Part shown: positions 55,704 to 64,000 of the stretch, one piece after another
How the letters are laid out: the number at the start of each line of letters is the position of its first letter
Numbering within the stretch: position 1 is the stretch's first letter
Assembly (NCBI GenBank): GCA_030159235.1
Contig: BSBG01000009.1
Span: 62,001-126,000, forward strand
Reading direction: 5' to 3'
Length of the DNA: 64,000 bases
DNA from: Bacillus safensis
GTDB taxonomy: Bacteria > Bacillota > Bacilli > Bacillales > Bacillaceae
The notes under the pieces: model-generated
Databases searched by the model: none
Told to the model about the DNA's origin: nothing
What the model saw: the letters and a program-made list of their open reading frames with translations, nothing else
Made by a program: the position numbers and the translations under genes

Positions 55704-56540
55704 CTATCCTTCAATTAAACGCTTTAACTTAAGCTCAGTTTCAGTATCCTCAACTGGTGTATAGACGCTGCATCTTAAATCAGTATCTCCATGCACTTGT
55801 AATGAAGTAAGATTAAACAGCATTTTGCCTGCCTTAGCATGACGAAACTCAATTAATACTTCAGGAGCAGAGCTGATCTCATTTTCGTTCCAAATTTTCC
55901 AAAACTCAGGATATGCCTGTTCCATTTCTTGTATAAATTGCTCATACCATTCATCAGCCACGTACTGTGCATAATACGTTCTAAATATGGCGATATATCC
56001 TCTAACAAAATGCTCCCAATTCACTGCTAAGCTTTTAAATTCTTTTCTTGCGAATAGTAAGCGTATGATATTCCTTTCTGCCGGGATGATTTGTTCAAAG
56101 TCCAAAAACACACTAGCTGCTGCTTGATTCCACCCAACAATCTGACTTCTTCTATCTGAAATAATTGTTGGACAATAACGAAGTTCCTGCAACATTTTTA
56201 CTAAAGCCGGACTGATTTCCTTCTCTTTCTCATTGATAAAGGGCTGTTTCACTCCTTCCTCTAACGCTAGGGCATACAAATATCTCCTTTCATCATTATT
56301 TAATTGTAATGCTCGAGAAATAGCATCTAATACCGAAGTAGAAACTTTTATATCTCTGCCTTGTTCTAACCATGTATACCAAGTAAGACTTACACCAGCT
56401 AGTTGAGCCACTTCTTCTCTTCTTAATCCTGGTGTTCTTCTGCGGGTTCCTACAGGTAAACCAACCATTTGGGGAGTTATTTTCGAACGTTGATTCTTTA
56501 GAAATTCTGATAAAGCTTGAAGTCTTGTTTTAGGTTTCAT
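55704..56540 (-). CDS. XRE-family regulator with MmyB-type ligand domain
   Basis: This 278-residue protein has an N-terminal XRE helix-turn-helix (VAQLAGVSLTWYTWLEQGRD) and a C-terminal MmyB-like domain (about 100-278) with WNQAAASVFLDFEQIIPAERN. This domain family has a PAS-like fold and is proposed to bind fatty acids or related ligands. It is divergent from a stand-alone FabF gene, so it may control that gene in response to acyl compounds (inference). Confidence 0.85.
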   Translation of the reverse strand: MKPKTRLQALSEFLKNQRSKITPQMVGLPVGTRRRTPGLRREEVAQLAGVSLTWYTWLEQGRDIKVSTSVLDAISRALQLNNDERRYLYALALEEGVKQPFINEKEKEISPALVKMLQELRYCPTIISDRRSQIVGWNQAAASVFLDFEQIIPAERNIIRLLFARKEFKSLAVNWEHFVRGYIAIFRTYYAQYVADEWYEQFIQEMEQAYPEFWKIWNENEISSAPEVLIEFRHAKAGKMLFNLTSLQVHGDTDLRCSVYTPVEDTETELKLKRLIEG

Positions 56541-56643
56541 TGAACTCTCCCTTTAAAATAGTATTAATTATACTAGGATAAACAACAACTTGTAATAGGA
56601 TAACACAATGGCTAAAGTTAATAAAAACAAGGAGGGAATGATC

Positions 56644-57876
56644 ATGAAAAGAGTTGTCATTACTGGAATGGGAGTTATTTCTCCACTAGGAAATGATGTC
56701 AATAGCTTTTGGAATCAACTAATGAAAGGACAATCAGGAATATCTCTCATTGATTCTTTTGATACAACTGATTATAAAACAAAAATAGCTGGAATCGTTC
56801 GTGATTTCGATGCAGATAAAATATTGGGAAGAAAAGAAGCAAAACGTTTAGATCGCTTTAGTCAGTTTGCCTTAGCAGCAGCCGAACAAGCATTAGAAAA
56901 TTCACAATTACAGTTAGATCAAGTTGATCTTGAACGTTTAGGCGTATATGTTGGTTCAGGTATCGGGGGAATCCAATCGCTTGTTGATCAAGTGAATGTA
57001 TTAGATAAACGAGGTCCCTCAAGAGTAAGCCCCAGCCTTGTACCCATGATGATTTCAAATGCAGCCGCGGCCCAAATCAGCATAAAATTAGGAGCACAAG
57101 GTCCATCATTGTCACCAGTCACAGCTTGTTCTATTGGGAACACCTCTATTGGTGAAGCTTTCAATGCGATCCGAAATGATGATGCAGATATTATATTTGC
57201 TGGTGGAGCAGAAGCTGCCGTCACACAGATATCTTTGGCCAGTTTTGGAAACGCACATGCACTATCTACTAGAAACCAAGAGCCAAGCCTAGCCAGCCGT
57301 CCATTCGATACAGATAGAGATGGCTTTGTGATGAGTGAAGGCGCAGGTATCTTAGTATTAGAATCATTAGAAAACGCAATTCTTAGAGATGCGCCGATAT
57401 TATGTGAAGTCGTGGGATACGGAGCTAGTTCAGATGCTCATCATATGGTAGCATCACACCCAGAAGGTAAGGGTGCCTACTTAGCCATGAAAAAAGCATT
57501 GAGAAGTGCAAATATATCAACAGATGAAATTGATGTTATTAGTGCACATGCAACAAGTACACAAGTAGGTGATCGTTCAGAAGTTCTAGCTATTAAGAAA
57601 TTATTTGGTGAACGTTCAGGTGAAATTCCAACAACTGCGAACAAGTCAATGACTGGGCATATGTTTGGTGCTGCCGGCGGAGTAGAAGCCATTGCTTTAG
57701 TGGAAAGTTTGAGACGAGGAATGATTCCGCCAACTATTAATGTAGAGAATCAAGATCCAGATTGCAACTTAGATGTTGTATTAGAAGCGAGACAGCTTCC
57801 ATTGAAATATGGGCTATCCAATTCTTTTGGTTTTGGAGGACATAATTCAGCCATCGTGTTAAAGCATTACAATTGA
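56644..57876 (+). CDS. 3-oxoacyl-ACP synthase II (second FabF-like enzyme)
   Basis: This 410-residue condensing enzyme has the Cys-His-His triad: Cys162 in PVTACSIGN, His302 in SAHATSTQVGD and His339 in KSMTGHMFGAAG. Near the Cys the usual TACASGTNAIG reads TACSIGNTSIG, so residues beside the active site differ from housekeeping FabF. No other fatty-acid genes are adjacent. It is divergent from an MmyB-type regulator. It may alter fatty acid profile or give tolerance to FabF inhibitors (inference). AAGGAGGG lies seven bases before the ATG. Confidence 0.85.
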   Translation: MKRVVITGMGVISPLGNDVNSFWNQLMKGQSGISLIDSFDTTDYKTKIAGIVRDFDADKILGRKEAKRLDRFSQFALAAAEQALENSQLQLDQVDLERLGVYVGSGIGGIQSLVDQVNVLDKRGPSRVSPSLVPMMISNAAAAQISIKLGAQGPSLSPVTACSIGNTSIGEAFNAIRNDDADIIFAGGAEAAVTQISLASFGNAHALSTRNQEPSLASRPFDTDRDGFVMSEGAGILVLESLENAILRDAPILCEVVGYGASSDAHHMVASHPEGKGAYLAMKKALRSANISTDEIDVISAHATSTQVGDRSEVLAIKKLFGERSGEIPTTANKSMTGHMFGAAGGVEAIALVESLRRGMIPPTINVENQDPDCNLDVVLEARQLPLKYGLSNSFGFGGHNSAIVLKHYN

Positions 57877-57887
57877 AGAAGTGAAAA

Positions 57888-57920
57888 ATCAATCAAGGGT
57901 TTATAGCCCTTGATTTTTCA
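57888..57920 (+). terminator. Terminator of the FabF-like gene
   Basis: ATCAAGGG-tttata-GCCCTTGAT is followed by TTTTCATT. Confidence 0.8.
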
Positions 57921-58023
57921 TTATGGGCATACCTCACAGACAATTTATGACGGAACTCAGCTATCTGATATATTAAATAGAGGGGAGAGAATACTTAAAA
58001 AACATTAGAAAGCAGGTGATCCC

Positions 58024-60087
58024 ATGCCAAACAACCAAACACCCAACCCGCTCATCACTGAAAAATCACCATACCTCCTTCAGCACGCTCACAACCCAGT
58101 AAACTGGTATCCGTGGGGGCAAGAAGCCTTCGACAAAGCCAAACGTGAAAATAAACCAGTGCTTGTCAGTATTGGCTACGCCACTTGTCACTGGTGCCAC
58201 GTCATGGCACACGAAAGCTTCGAAGATCAACAAGTCGCTGACATCCTCAATGAGCATTTCATTTCAATCAAAGTCGATCGTGAGGAGCGTCCAGACATCG
58301 ACTCTATGTATATGTCGGTTTGTCAGATGATGACGGGGCAAGGCGGCTGGCCGCTCAACGTGTTTATCACGCCGGATCAAAAGCCTTTTTATGCGGGAAC
58401 GTATTTTCCAAAGAGAAGTGCATATGGACGCCCTGGCTTCATTGAAGCACTGACACAATTGCTGGATGCGTACCATAACGACCGGGATCATATTGAATCA
58501 TTGGCAGAGAAAGCGACAAATAACCTGCGGATCAAAGCAGCAGGGCAGACAGACAATACGCTGTCTCAAGAGTCCGTACATAAAGCCTATTACCAGCTGA
58601 TGAGCAGCTTTGATACGCTGTATGGCGGATTCGGCTCCGCACCAAAATTCCCTGCATCTCATATGCTCTCGTTTCTTATGCGTTACTACCAATGGACAGG
58701 GCAGGAGAACGCATTATATGCAGTCACGAAAACGTTAGACGGCATGGCAAATGGCGGTATATATGACCATATTGGTTCGGGCTTTTCACGTTATTCGACG
58801 GATGAAAAATGGCTGGTGCCGCATTTTGAAAAGATGCTGTATGATAACGCTTTGCTGATGGAAGCTTACTCAGAAGCGTATCAGCTCAATCCAAAACCTG
58901 AGTATGAAAAGCTTGTCCAACAGCTGATCCAATTTATCAAACAAGATATGATGAATCCAGGCGGCTCCTTTTATTCAGCGATAGATGCCGATTCGGAAGG
59001 GAAAGAAGGGCAATATTACGTCTGGTCAAAGGATGAGATCATCACCCATTTAGGTGAGGAGCTTGGCGCTTTATTTTGCGAAGTCTATCACATTACAGAA
59101 GAGGGGAACTTTGAAGGGCAGAACATCCCTCATACGATTTCCACCTCATTTGAGGACATCAAGGCCTCATTTTCAATTGATGACCATACACTTCATTCTA
59201 AGCTGCAAGAAGCCCGACACATTTTACAATCAGTCAGACAGCAGCGACCTGCGCCGCTTGTAGATGACAAAGTGCTCACATCTTGGAATGCGCTGATGAT
59301 CGCAGCCCTCGCCAAAGCAGGAAGGGTCTTTGATGCAGAGGAAGCGATTCTTATGGCGCAGCAGGCGATGTCTTTTCTAGAAACACATCTTGTTCAACAT
59401 GAGCGGCTTATGGTCCGCTACAGAGAAGGTGACGTGAAGCATCTCGGCTTTATCGAGGATTATGCACATATGCTAAAAGCGTATATGTCTTTATATGAAG
59501 CGACCTTTGAATTAGAATGGCTGGAAAAGGCCACAGCCATTGCAGAGAACATGTTTGAGCTGTTTTGGGACAAGGAAAAAGGGGGCTTTTTCTTCTCAGG
59601 GTCAGATGCGGAAGCGCTCATCGTTCGAGAAAAAGAAGTGTACGACGGTGCCATGCCTTCTGGTAACAGCACCGCACTGCATCAGCTTCTTAAACTAAGC
59701 AGAATGACTGGACGTCAGGACTGGATGAAAGCATTAGAACAGATGTTCAAAGCCTTTTATGTCGATGTCTCTTCCTACCCAAGCGGACACACAGCGTTTC
59801 TTCAGGGGCTCTTGAGTCAATACGCAGCGAAACGAGAAATCATCATTCTTGGAAAAAACGGCGATCCGCAAAAAGAACAGCTTTTACAGGCGCTTCGTAA
59901 ACGATTTATGCCATTTGATATCATATTGACCGCCGAAACAGAAAATGATCTGGCACAGCTCGCACCATTTGCAAAAGATTACAAAACAATTGGCGGCAGC
60001 ACCACCGTGTATATTTGTGAAAACTACAGCTGCCGCCAGCCGATCACCAATATCGACGAGGCGATGGAACAATTATTCCACGATTGA
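58024..60087 (+). CDS. yyaL: YyaL-like thioredoxin-domain protein (DUF255/SPATA20)
   Basis: This 687-residue protein has an N-terminal thioredoxin-like DUF255 domain (about 1-165) with the CxxC motif CHWCHVM and the start of a catalytic-like block [14 protein letters not shown] larger (alpha/alpha)6 barrel domain related to cellobiose epimerase and glucoamylase-like folds follows. It corresponds to B. subtilis YyaL. Function is not known; a role in protein or sugar redox quality control has been proposed only by family. Confidence 0.88.
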   Translation: MPNNQTPNPLITEKSPYLLQHAHNPVNWYPWGQEAFDKAKRENKPVLVSIGYATCHWCHVMAHESFEDQQVADILNEHFISIKVDREERPDIDSMYMSVCQMMTGQGGWPLNVFITPDQKPFYAGTYFPKRSAYGRPGFIEALTQLLDAYHNDRDHIESLAEKATNNLRIKAAGQTDNTLSQESVHKAYYQLMSSFDTLYGGFGSAPKFPASHMLSFLMRYYQWTGQENALYAVTKTLDGMANGGIYDHIGSGFSRYSTDEKWLVPHFEKMLYDNALLMEAYSEAYQLNPKPEYEKLVQQLIQFIKQDMMNPGGSFYSAIDADSEGKEGQYYVWSKDEIITHLGEELGALFCEVYHITEEGNFEGQNIPHTISTSFEDIKASFSIDDHTLHSKLQEARHILQSVRQQRPAPLVDDKVLTSWNALMIAALAKAGRVFDAEEAILMAQQAMSFLETHLVQHERLMVRYREGDVKHLGFIEDYAHMLKAYMSLYEATFELEWLEKATAIAENMFELFWDKEKGGFFFSGSDAEALIVREKEVYDGAMPSGNSTALHQLLKLSRMTGRQDWMKALEQMFKAFYVDVSSYPSGHTAFLQGLLSQYAAKREIIILGKNGDPQKEQLLQALRKRFMPFDIILTAETENDLAQLAPFAKDYKTIGGSTTVYICENYSCRQPITNIDEAMEQLFHD

Positions 60088-60236
60088 CTTTGTCATATGA
60101 TGACTACGAGAAGACAAAATGAGGACAAACAGATAAAAAACATGTCAATCCGCTAACAATTCGTCTGTACGGTTTTAATTTCCCTCTAAAACGGTTAGAA
60201 TGCGCACTAGATGTTCTCATACCGAAGGGAGAGAAA

Positions 60237-61010
60237 ATGATGAAAAAGGTATCATATACACTCATTGCTTTTCTGTTATCTATTGGGCTTGCATCCTGCT
60301 CATCAAACGATGCAAAACAGGATAAGCAAAACGATGCAGCCAAAAACAAGGAAACAACACAGGCTGACCAAAAAGAGCAGCAAAAGCAAATGGAAGAAAT
60401 GCAAAAGAAATTAGATGCACAAAAAATCGATGATCAAAAGGTCGTTGCGACCGTCAACAAAGACAAAATTACAGGTAGTGAATACAATAGCGCCCTATCG
60501 ACCATTCAAGGTCAGCTTCAGCAGTCTGGGCAAGACCCAACATCTAAAGAAGGCGAGAAAGCAGTCAAGAAACAAACCATTGATGCGCTCGTAGGTCAAG
60601 AACTCATCCTGCAAGATGCTGAGAAGAAGGGCATCAAAGCCTCTGACAAGCAGGTAGATAAACAGCTAAAAGAAGAAAAGAAACAATTCAAAAACAACGC
60701 TCAATTTGAAGAAGCTCTTAAGAAAAGCGGACTCACAATGGATCAGCTGAAAAGTGACATTGCCGACAGCATCAAATACAGCCAATATGTAGACAAAGAA
60801 ATCAAATCAGTCTCCGTCTCTGAAAAAGACGTCAAAGCGTACTATGACCAATACGCAGACCAAATGAAAAAACAAAAGCAAAAAGTACCAGAATACAAAG
60901 AGGTTAAATCGCAAATTAAAAAACAGCTAGAATCTCAAGAAAAGCAGAAAGAAATACAAAAAGAAATTCAAAAACTAAAGAAATCAGCGAAAATTAATGT
61001 GTCCATTTAA
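60237..61010 (+). CDS. SurA-N-domain lipoprotein (PrsA-like without PPIase motifs)
   Basis: This 257-residue protein has a lipoprotein signal with lipobox LASC (Cys21) and a charged Lys/Gln-rich linker. A SurA_N-type helical chaperone region follows (ATVNKDKITGSEYNSALSTI to about 200). Extended Lys-rich coiled coils lie at the end. No clear parvulin PPIase domain is seen, unlike PrsA. It likely assists folding outside the membrane. Confidence 0.82.
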   Translation: MMKKVSYTLIAFLLSIGLASCSSNDAKQDKQNDAAKNKETTQADQKEQQKQMEEMQKKLDAQKIDDQKVVATVNKDKITGSEYNSALSTIQGQLQQSGQDPTSKEGEKAVKKQTIDALVGQELILQDAEKKGIKASDKQVDKQLKEEKKQFKNNAQFEEALKKSGLTMDQLKSDIADSIKYSQYVDKEIKSVSVSEKDVKAYYDQYADQMKKQKQKVPEYKEVKSQIKKQLESQEKQKEIQKEIQKLKKSAKINVSI

Positions 61011-61013
61011 TCG

Positions 61014-61050
61014 CTAAGAAAAAATCCGCCATTGTGCGGATTTTTTTGTC
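61014..61050 (+). terminator. Terminator of the lipoprotein gene
   Basis: AATCCGC-cattgt-GCGGATT with TTTTTTGT. Confidence 0.85.
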
Positions 61051-61114
61051 ACTTCACGAACCATTTTTCCAAATTTATGACAAAAGCCTCATCATAAACG
61101 TCTCTTCTATCCGA

Positions 61115-61205
61115 TATGATGGGAGTACAAAAGAAAGCGCTAACAATTCTTTTGTCTCTCAAAAGGTACAGGATCAAACGCAGTTCTCGTACTTTTGCTT
61201 CAGTC
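61115..61205 (+). promoter_or_regulatory. glpT promoter, cre site and leader hairpin
   Basis: TATGAT at 61115-61120 is a good -10 element; the -35 is weak. The cre-like site AGAAAGCGCTAACA at 61132-61145 lies just after the predicted start, where CcpA would block elongation. A leader hairpin CAAAAGGTAC / GTACTTTTG follows at 61160-61198. In B. subtilis this operon is also controlled by GlpP antitermination, and the hairpin is a candidate for that. Confidence 0.55.
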
Positions 61206-61232
61206 AATCGGATCTACAAGAGGAGGATCTTT

Positions 61233-62567
61233 ATGTTCAAATGGTTTAAACCTGCTCCGCATATCGACAGGCTCGATGATGCCAAAACAGACGAGACCTA
61301 TAAGCGGCTGCGGCTGCAAGTCTTTTTAGGCATCTTTATCGGGTATGCGGGCTACTACTTGCTGCGCAAAAATTTCGCTTTTGCCATTCCATATCTACAG
61401 GAAGAGGGGTTTACGAAAAGTGAATTAGGCTTTGTACTCGCAGCTGTCTCCATCGCTTATGGCTTTAGTAAATTCATCATGGGGATGATCTCAGACCGCT
61501 GTAACCCAAGATACTTTTTAGCCACCGGACTCTTTTTATCAGCCATTATCAATATCCTATTTGTTTCATTTCCATGGGTTACATCCAGTGTATGGATCAT
61601 GTTTTTATTCATGTTTTTAAACGGATGGTTTCAAGGCATGGGGTGGCCGCCATGCGGACGGACGATGGCCCATTGGTTTTCGGTTAGTGAACGTGGTACG
61701 AAAATGTCCATTTGGAACGTTGCTCACAATATCGGCGGGGGGATTCTTGCACCGCTCATCACATTAGGAATTGTGCTGTTTGCGACGTGGAAAAGTATCT
61801 TTTTCTTCCCTGCCATCATAGCCATTATCGTCTCCTTCGTGATCATTCTTCTTGTACGGGATACCCCGCAATCCACTGGTCTTCCGCCAATCGAGGAATA
61901 TCGAAATGACTATCCGGCACAAAATTATGAGGATCAAGAAAAAGAATTAACAGTGAAAGAGATTTTATTTAAATATGTACTCAACAATAAATTCCTTTGG
62001 TATATCGCCATTGCCAACGTCTTTGTGTACTTCGTCCGTTACGGTGTCGTTGACTGGGCGCCGACCTATTTAACGGAAGCAAAGGGCTTTTCACCAGAGC
62101 ATTCACGCTGGTCTTATTTTCTTTATGAATATGCAGGCATTCCCGGTACATTATTGTGCGGGTGGATCAGCGACCGCTTCTTTAGAAGCCGCCGTGCACC
62201 AGCTGGGGTCATCTTTATGGTCGGGGTGTTAATTGCCGTTCTCGTGTACTGGTTAAACCCTGCTGGCAATCCAATGGTTGATAACATTGCCCTCATCAGC
62301 ATCGGCTTTTTGATTTACGGACCTGTCATGCTCATTGGACTTCAAGCCATTGATCTCGCTCCGAAAAAAGCGGCTGGCACTGCTGCCGGCCTGACAGGAT
62401 TTTTCGGCTATATTGGCGGCTCTGCCTTTGCCAATGCCATGATGGGCGTCGTCGTGGATCACTACGACTGGACTGGAGGCTTCATTTTACTAGTTGGTTC
62501 CTGCGTGCTTGCGATTGTTTTCCTCGCGATGACATGGAATACAGGAAAGCGCGTAGAGCAAGCTTAA
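61233..62567 (+). CDS. glpT: Glycerol-3-phosphate transporter GlpT
   Basis: This 444-residue major-facilitator antiporter exchanges glycerol-3-phosphate for phosphate. It has [20 protein letters not shown], the motif [33 protein letters not shown] and the helix with [21 protein letters not shown] lies six bases before the ATG. It is 92 bases upstream of glpQ. Confidence 0.93.
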   Translation: MFKWFKPAPHIDRLDDAKTDETYKRLRLQVFLGIFIGYAGYYLLRKNFAFAIPYLQEEGFTKSELGFVLAAVSIAYGFSKFIMGMISDRCNPRYFLATGLFLSAIINILFVSFPWVTSSVWIMFLFMFLNGWFQGMGWPPCGRTMAHWFSVSERGTKMSIWNVAHNIGGGILAPLITLGIVLFATWKSIFFFPAIIAIIVSFVIILLVRDTPQSTGLPPIEEYRNDYPAQNYEDQEKELTVKEILFKYVLNNKFLWYIAIANVFVYFVRYGVVDWAPTYLTEAKGFSPEHSRWSYFLYEYAGIPGTLLCGWISDRFFRSRRAPAGVIFMVGVLIAVLVYWLNPAGNPMVDNIALISIGFLIYGPVMLIGLQAIDLAPKKAAGTAAGLTGFFGYIGGSAFANAMMGVVVDHYDWTGGFILLVGSCVLAIVFLAMTWNTGKRVEQA

Positions 62568-62659
62568 TGAAAATCACATAAAAGATTCATATCCGCCCAA
62601 CATGCTCTTTACATCTATTTCTTATGATGAAGGCAGTTACCGTAAGAGGAGGATAAAAT

Positions 62660-63541
62660 ATGAAGAAAAGTAGATTACTTGCTTTCGTGTTGCTCTCTTT
62701 TGCTTTACTGTCTTTTGCGTGGGTGCCGGCCACCATATCGGCACATGAACATCTTTTATCTCCAGATCGTATCTTAACCGTTGCACATCGCGGAGCATCA
62801 GGGTATGCACCAGAGCATACCCTGGCTTCCTACAAGCTCGCCGCAAAGATGAATGCGGATTACCTCGAACTCGACCTTCAAATGACAAAGGATGGACACC
62901 TCATCGTGATGCACGATGAAACGGTCGACCGGACCACAAATGGAACAGGCTGGGTCAAAGACCTCACACTTGCTGAAATCAAACAGCTTGATGCCGGGAC
63001 TTGGTTTAATGAAGCCAATCCCGACAGACAAAATGCCAACTATATCGGACAGCGAGTACTCACATTAGATGAGGTGCTGCGCTATTTCGGCAAACGTGAA
63101 AATTATTATATTGAAACAAAAAAACCAGACCTTTATCCGCAAATGGAAGAAAAGCTATTGGCCGCCTTAAAAAAACACCATCTTCTCGGGAAACATACAA
63201 GAAAAGGGCAGGTCATCATTCAATCCTTTAGTCAAGACAGCCTGCTAAAGCTACAGAAACTCGCCCCTCATCTTCCAAAAGTACAGCTATTAGATAGAGC
63301 CCAAATGACATCCATCACAGACGATCAGCTCGACTTTATCAAAACGTACGCCGTGGGAGTCGGACCAAATTTTAGAGCAATAACACCTGAAAACGTCCAG
63401 CAGGTCAGAAGCCATGGACTCCTCCTTCATCCATATACGGTCAACAGCGAAACCGACATGACACGTCTTCTGCAATACGGCGTCACCGGTCTTTTCACCA
63501 ATTATCCAGATGTCTTTCAGCGTGTAAAAGCCTCGTTGTAA
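62660..63541 (+). CDS. glpQ: Glycerophosphodiester phosphodiesterase GlpQ
   Basis: This 293-residue secreted enzyme has a signal peptide to about residue 28 and the catalytic HRGASGYAPEHTLASY. The metal site ELDLQMTKDGHLIVMHDETVDRT follows. It hydrolyses glycerophosphodiesters, and degrades glycerol-phosphate polymers such as wall teichoic acid, to glycerol-3-phosphate, which GlpT imports. AGAGGAGG lies upstream of the ATG. The pair matches the glpTQ operon of B. subtilis. Confidence 0.93.
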   Translation: MKKSRLLAFVLLSFALLSFAWVPATISAHEHLLSPDRILTVAHRGASGYAPEHTLASYKLAAKMNADYLELDLQMTKDGHLIVMHDETVDRTTNGTGWVKDLTLAEIKQLDAGTWFNEANPDRQNANYIGQRVLTLDEVLRYFGKRENYYIETKKPDLYPQMEEKLLAALKKHHLLGKHTRKGQVIIQSFSQDSLLKLQKLAPHLPKVQLLDRAQMTSITDDQLDFIKTYAVGVGPNFRAITPENVQQVRSHGLLLHPYTVNSETDMTRLLQYGVTGLFTNYPDVFQRVKASL

Positions 63542-63542
63542 C

Positions 63543-63579
63543 AACAAAAGCCTTGCGGTTCATTCCGCAAGGCTTTCTA
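63543..63579. terminator. Bidirectional intrinsic terminator
   Basis: AAAGCCTTGCGG-ttcatt-CCGCAAGGCTTT with T-rich ends lies between glpQ and the permease. Confidence 0.85.
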
Positions 63580-64000
63580 TTATTTTACCGTTTGATCAGA
63601 AGAAGCTGTTTCAATCGGTTTTCGTTTTCCAATTCCAAATACAAAAAAGCTAATCGCCACTAAAATCAAGAATCCAATTCCCACAATAAGAGAAATACGC
63701 GTATCCTGATTAATGAGCATAAATACAAGAACCATCAATAAGAATCCAATTGTAAGATAGTTAGAAAACGGTGCTAGCGGCATCTTGAATGGATGCTGCT
63801 CAAGCGCTGCCCCCTTCGCCCTCCTGAAGCCGATATGACTAATTAAAATGACAAACCAAGGCACCATACCAGGAAGTATGCTCGCACTATACACATAGAC
63901 GAAAATATTTGGCGGAGAAACATAATTTAGGACAACTCCTATCGCTAGACCAATCAGCACAGCGAATGTCCCAAAATACGGTACACCATTCTTCGAAATC
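63580..64000 (-). CDS. Amino acid permease (APC/AAT family), C-terminal part
   Basis: The final 139 codons of a membrane permease run off the right end of the window. The visible part has SKNGVPYFGTFAVLIGLAIG and four hydrophobic segments, with FKMPLAPFSNYLTIGFLL as typical AAT-family sequence. It resembles YbxG-like permeases. The substrate cannot be told. The C-terminal tail is polar. Confidence 0.78.
   Translation of the reverse strand, partial: ISKNGVPYFGTFAVLIGLAIGVVLNYVSPPNIFVYVYSASILPGMVPWFVILISHIGFRRAKGAALEQHPFKMPLAPFSNYLTIGFLLMVLVFMLINQDTRISLIVGIGFLILVAISFFVFGIGKRKPIETASSDQTVK

Overview
The window reads as a chromosomal segment of a Bacillus of the B. pumilus group (B. pumilus, safensis or altitudinis). 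Evidence is the Firmicutes-style AGGAGG ribosome binding sites with frequent TTG and GTG starts, moderate G+C, and close homologues of B. subtilis proteins such as Epr, PbuE, BglP/BglH/LicT, GlpT/GlpQ, TrhO and the Yrk sulfur proteins. No rRNA, tRNA, CRISPR array, transposase or prophage was seen.

Layout. 1-5.4 kb: end of an amino-acid symporter, an epoxide-hydrolase-like enzyme, a VOC protein, an APC permease, and an acyl-CoA ligase divergent from a MarR regulator. 5.6-10.1 kb: zinc alcohol dehydrogenase, a quercetinase-like bicupin with its QdoR-like TetR regulator, and an amidase. 10.2-24.3 kb: the secreted protease Epr, small membrane and DUF proteins, a Bcr-type efflux pump, a PadR/DUF1700 operon, YitT-type protein, homocysteine methyltransferase with its permease, and a second large secreted subtilase. 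24.4-32 kb: a six-gene PTS operon (IIA, IIB, IIC, GH38 mannosidase, ROK kinase, PRD activator). 32-33.7 kb: a rifamycin ADP-ribosyltransferase and an A+T-rich pair of small genes. 33.8-38.2 kb: licT-bglP-bglH with cre, antiterminator and terminator. 38.6-41.7 kb: an A+T-rich acetoacetate decarboxylase/ketopantoate-reductase/LysR island beside a broken esterase gene.

41.7-51.2 kb: TrhO, dehydrogenases and small genes, then pbuE behind an adenine riboswitch and a second prolyl-tRNA synthetase behind a T-box. 51.2-55.3 kb: a CstR-controlled persulfide operon of the yrk/cst type with four matching operator-like boxes. 55.7-57.9 kb: an MmyB-type regulator divergent from a stand-alone FabF. 58-64 kb: YyaL, a SurA-like lipoprotein, glpT-glpQ, and the end of an amino-acid permease.

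The least explained feature is a family of about 165-bp repeats (three full copies and one 5' fragment), all in the same orientation. They fold into a multi-stem structure with paired base changes between copies. Two copies sit between duplicated transcription-terminator hairpins, and two copies provide the stop codon of the neighbouring gene.
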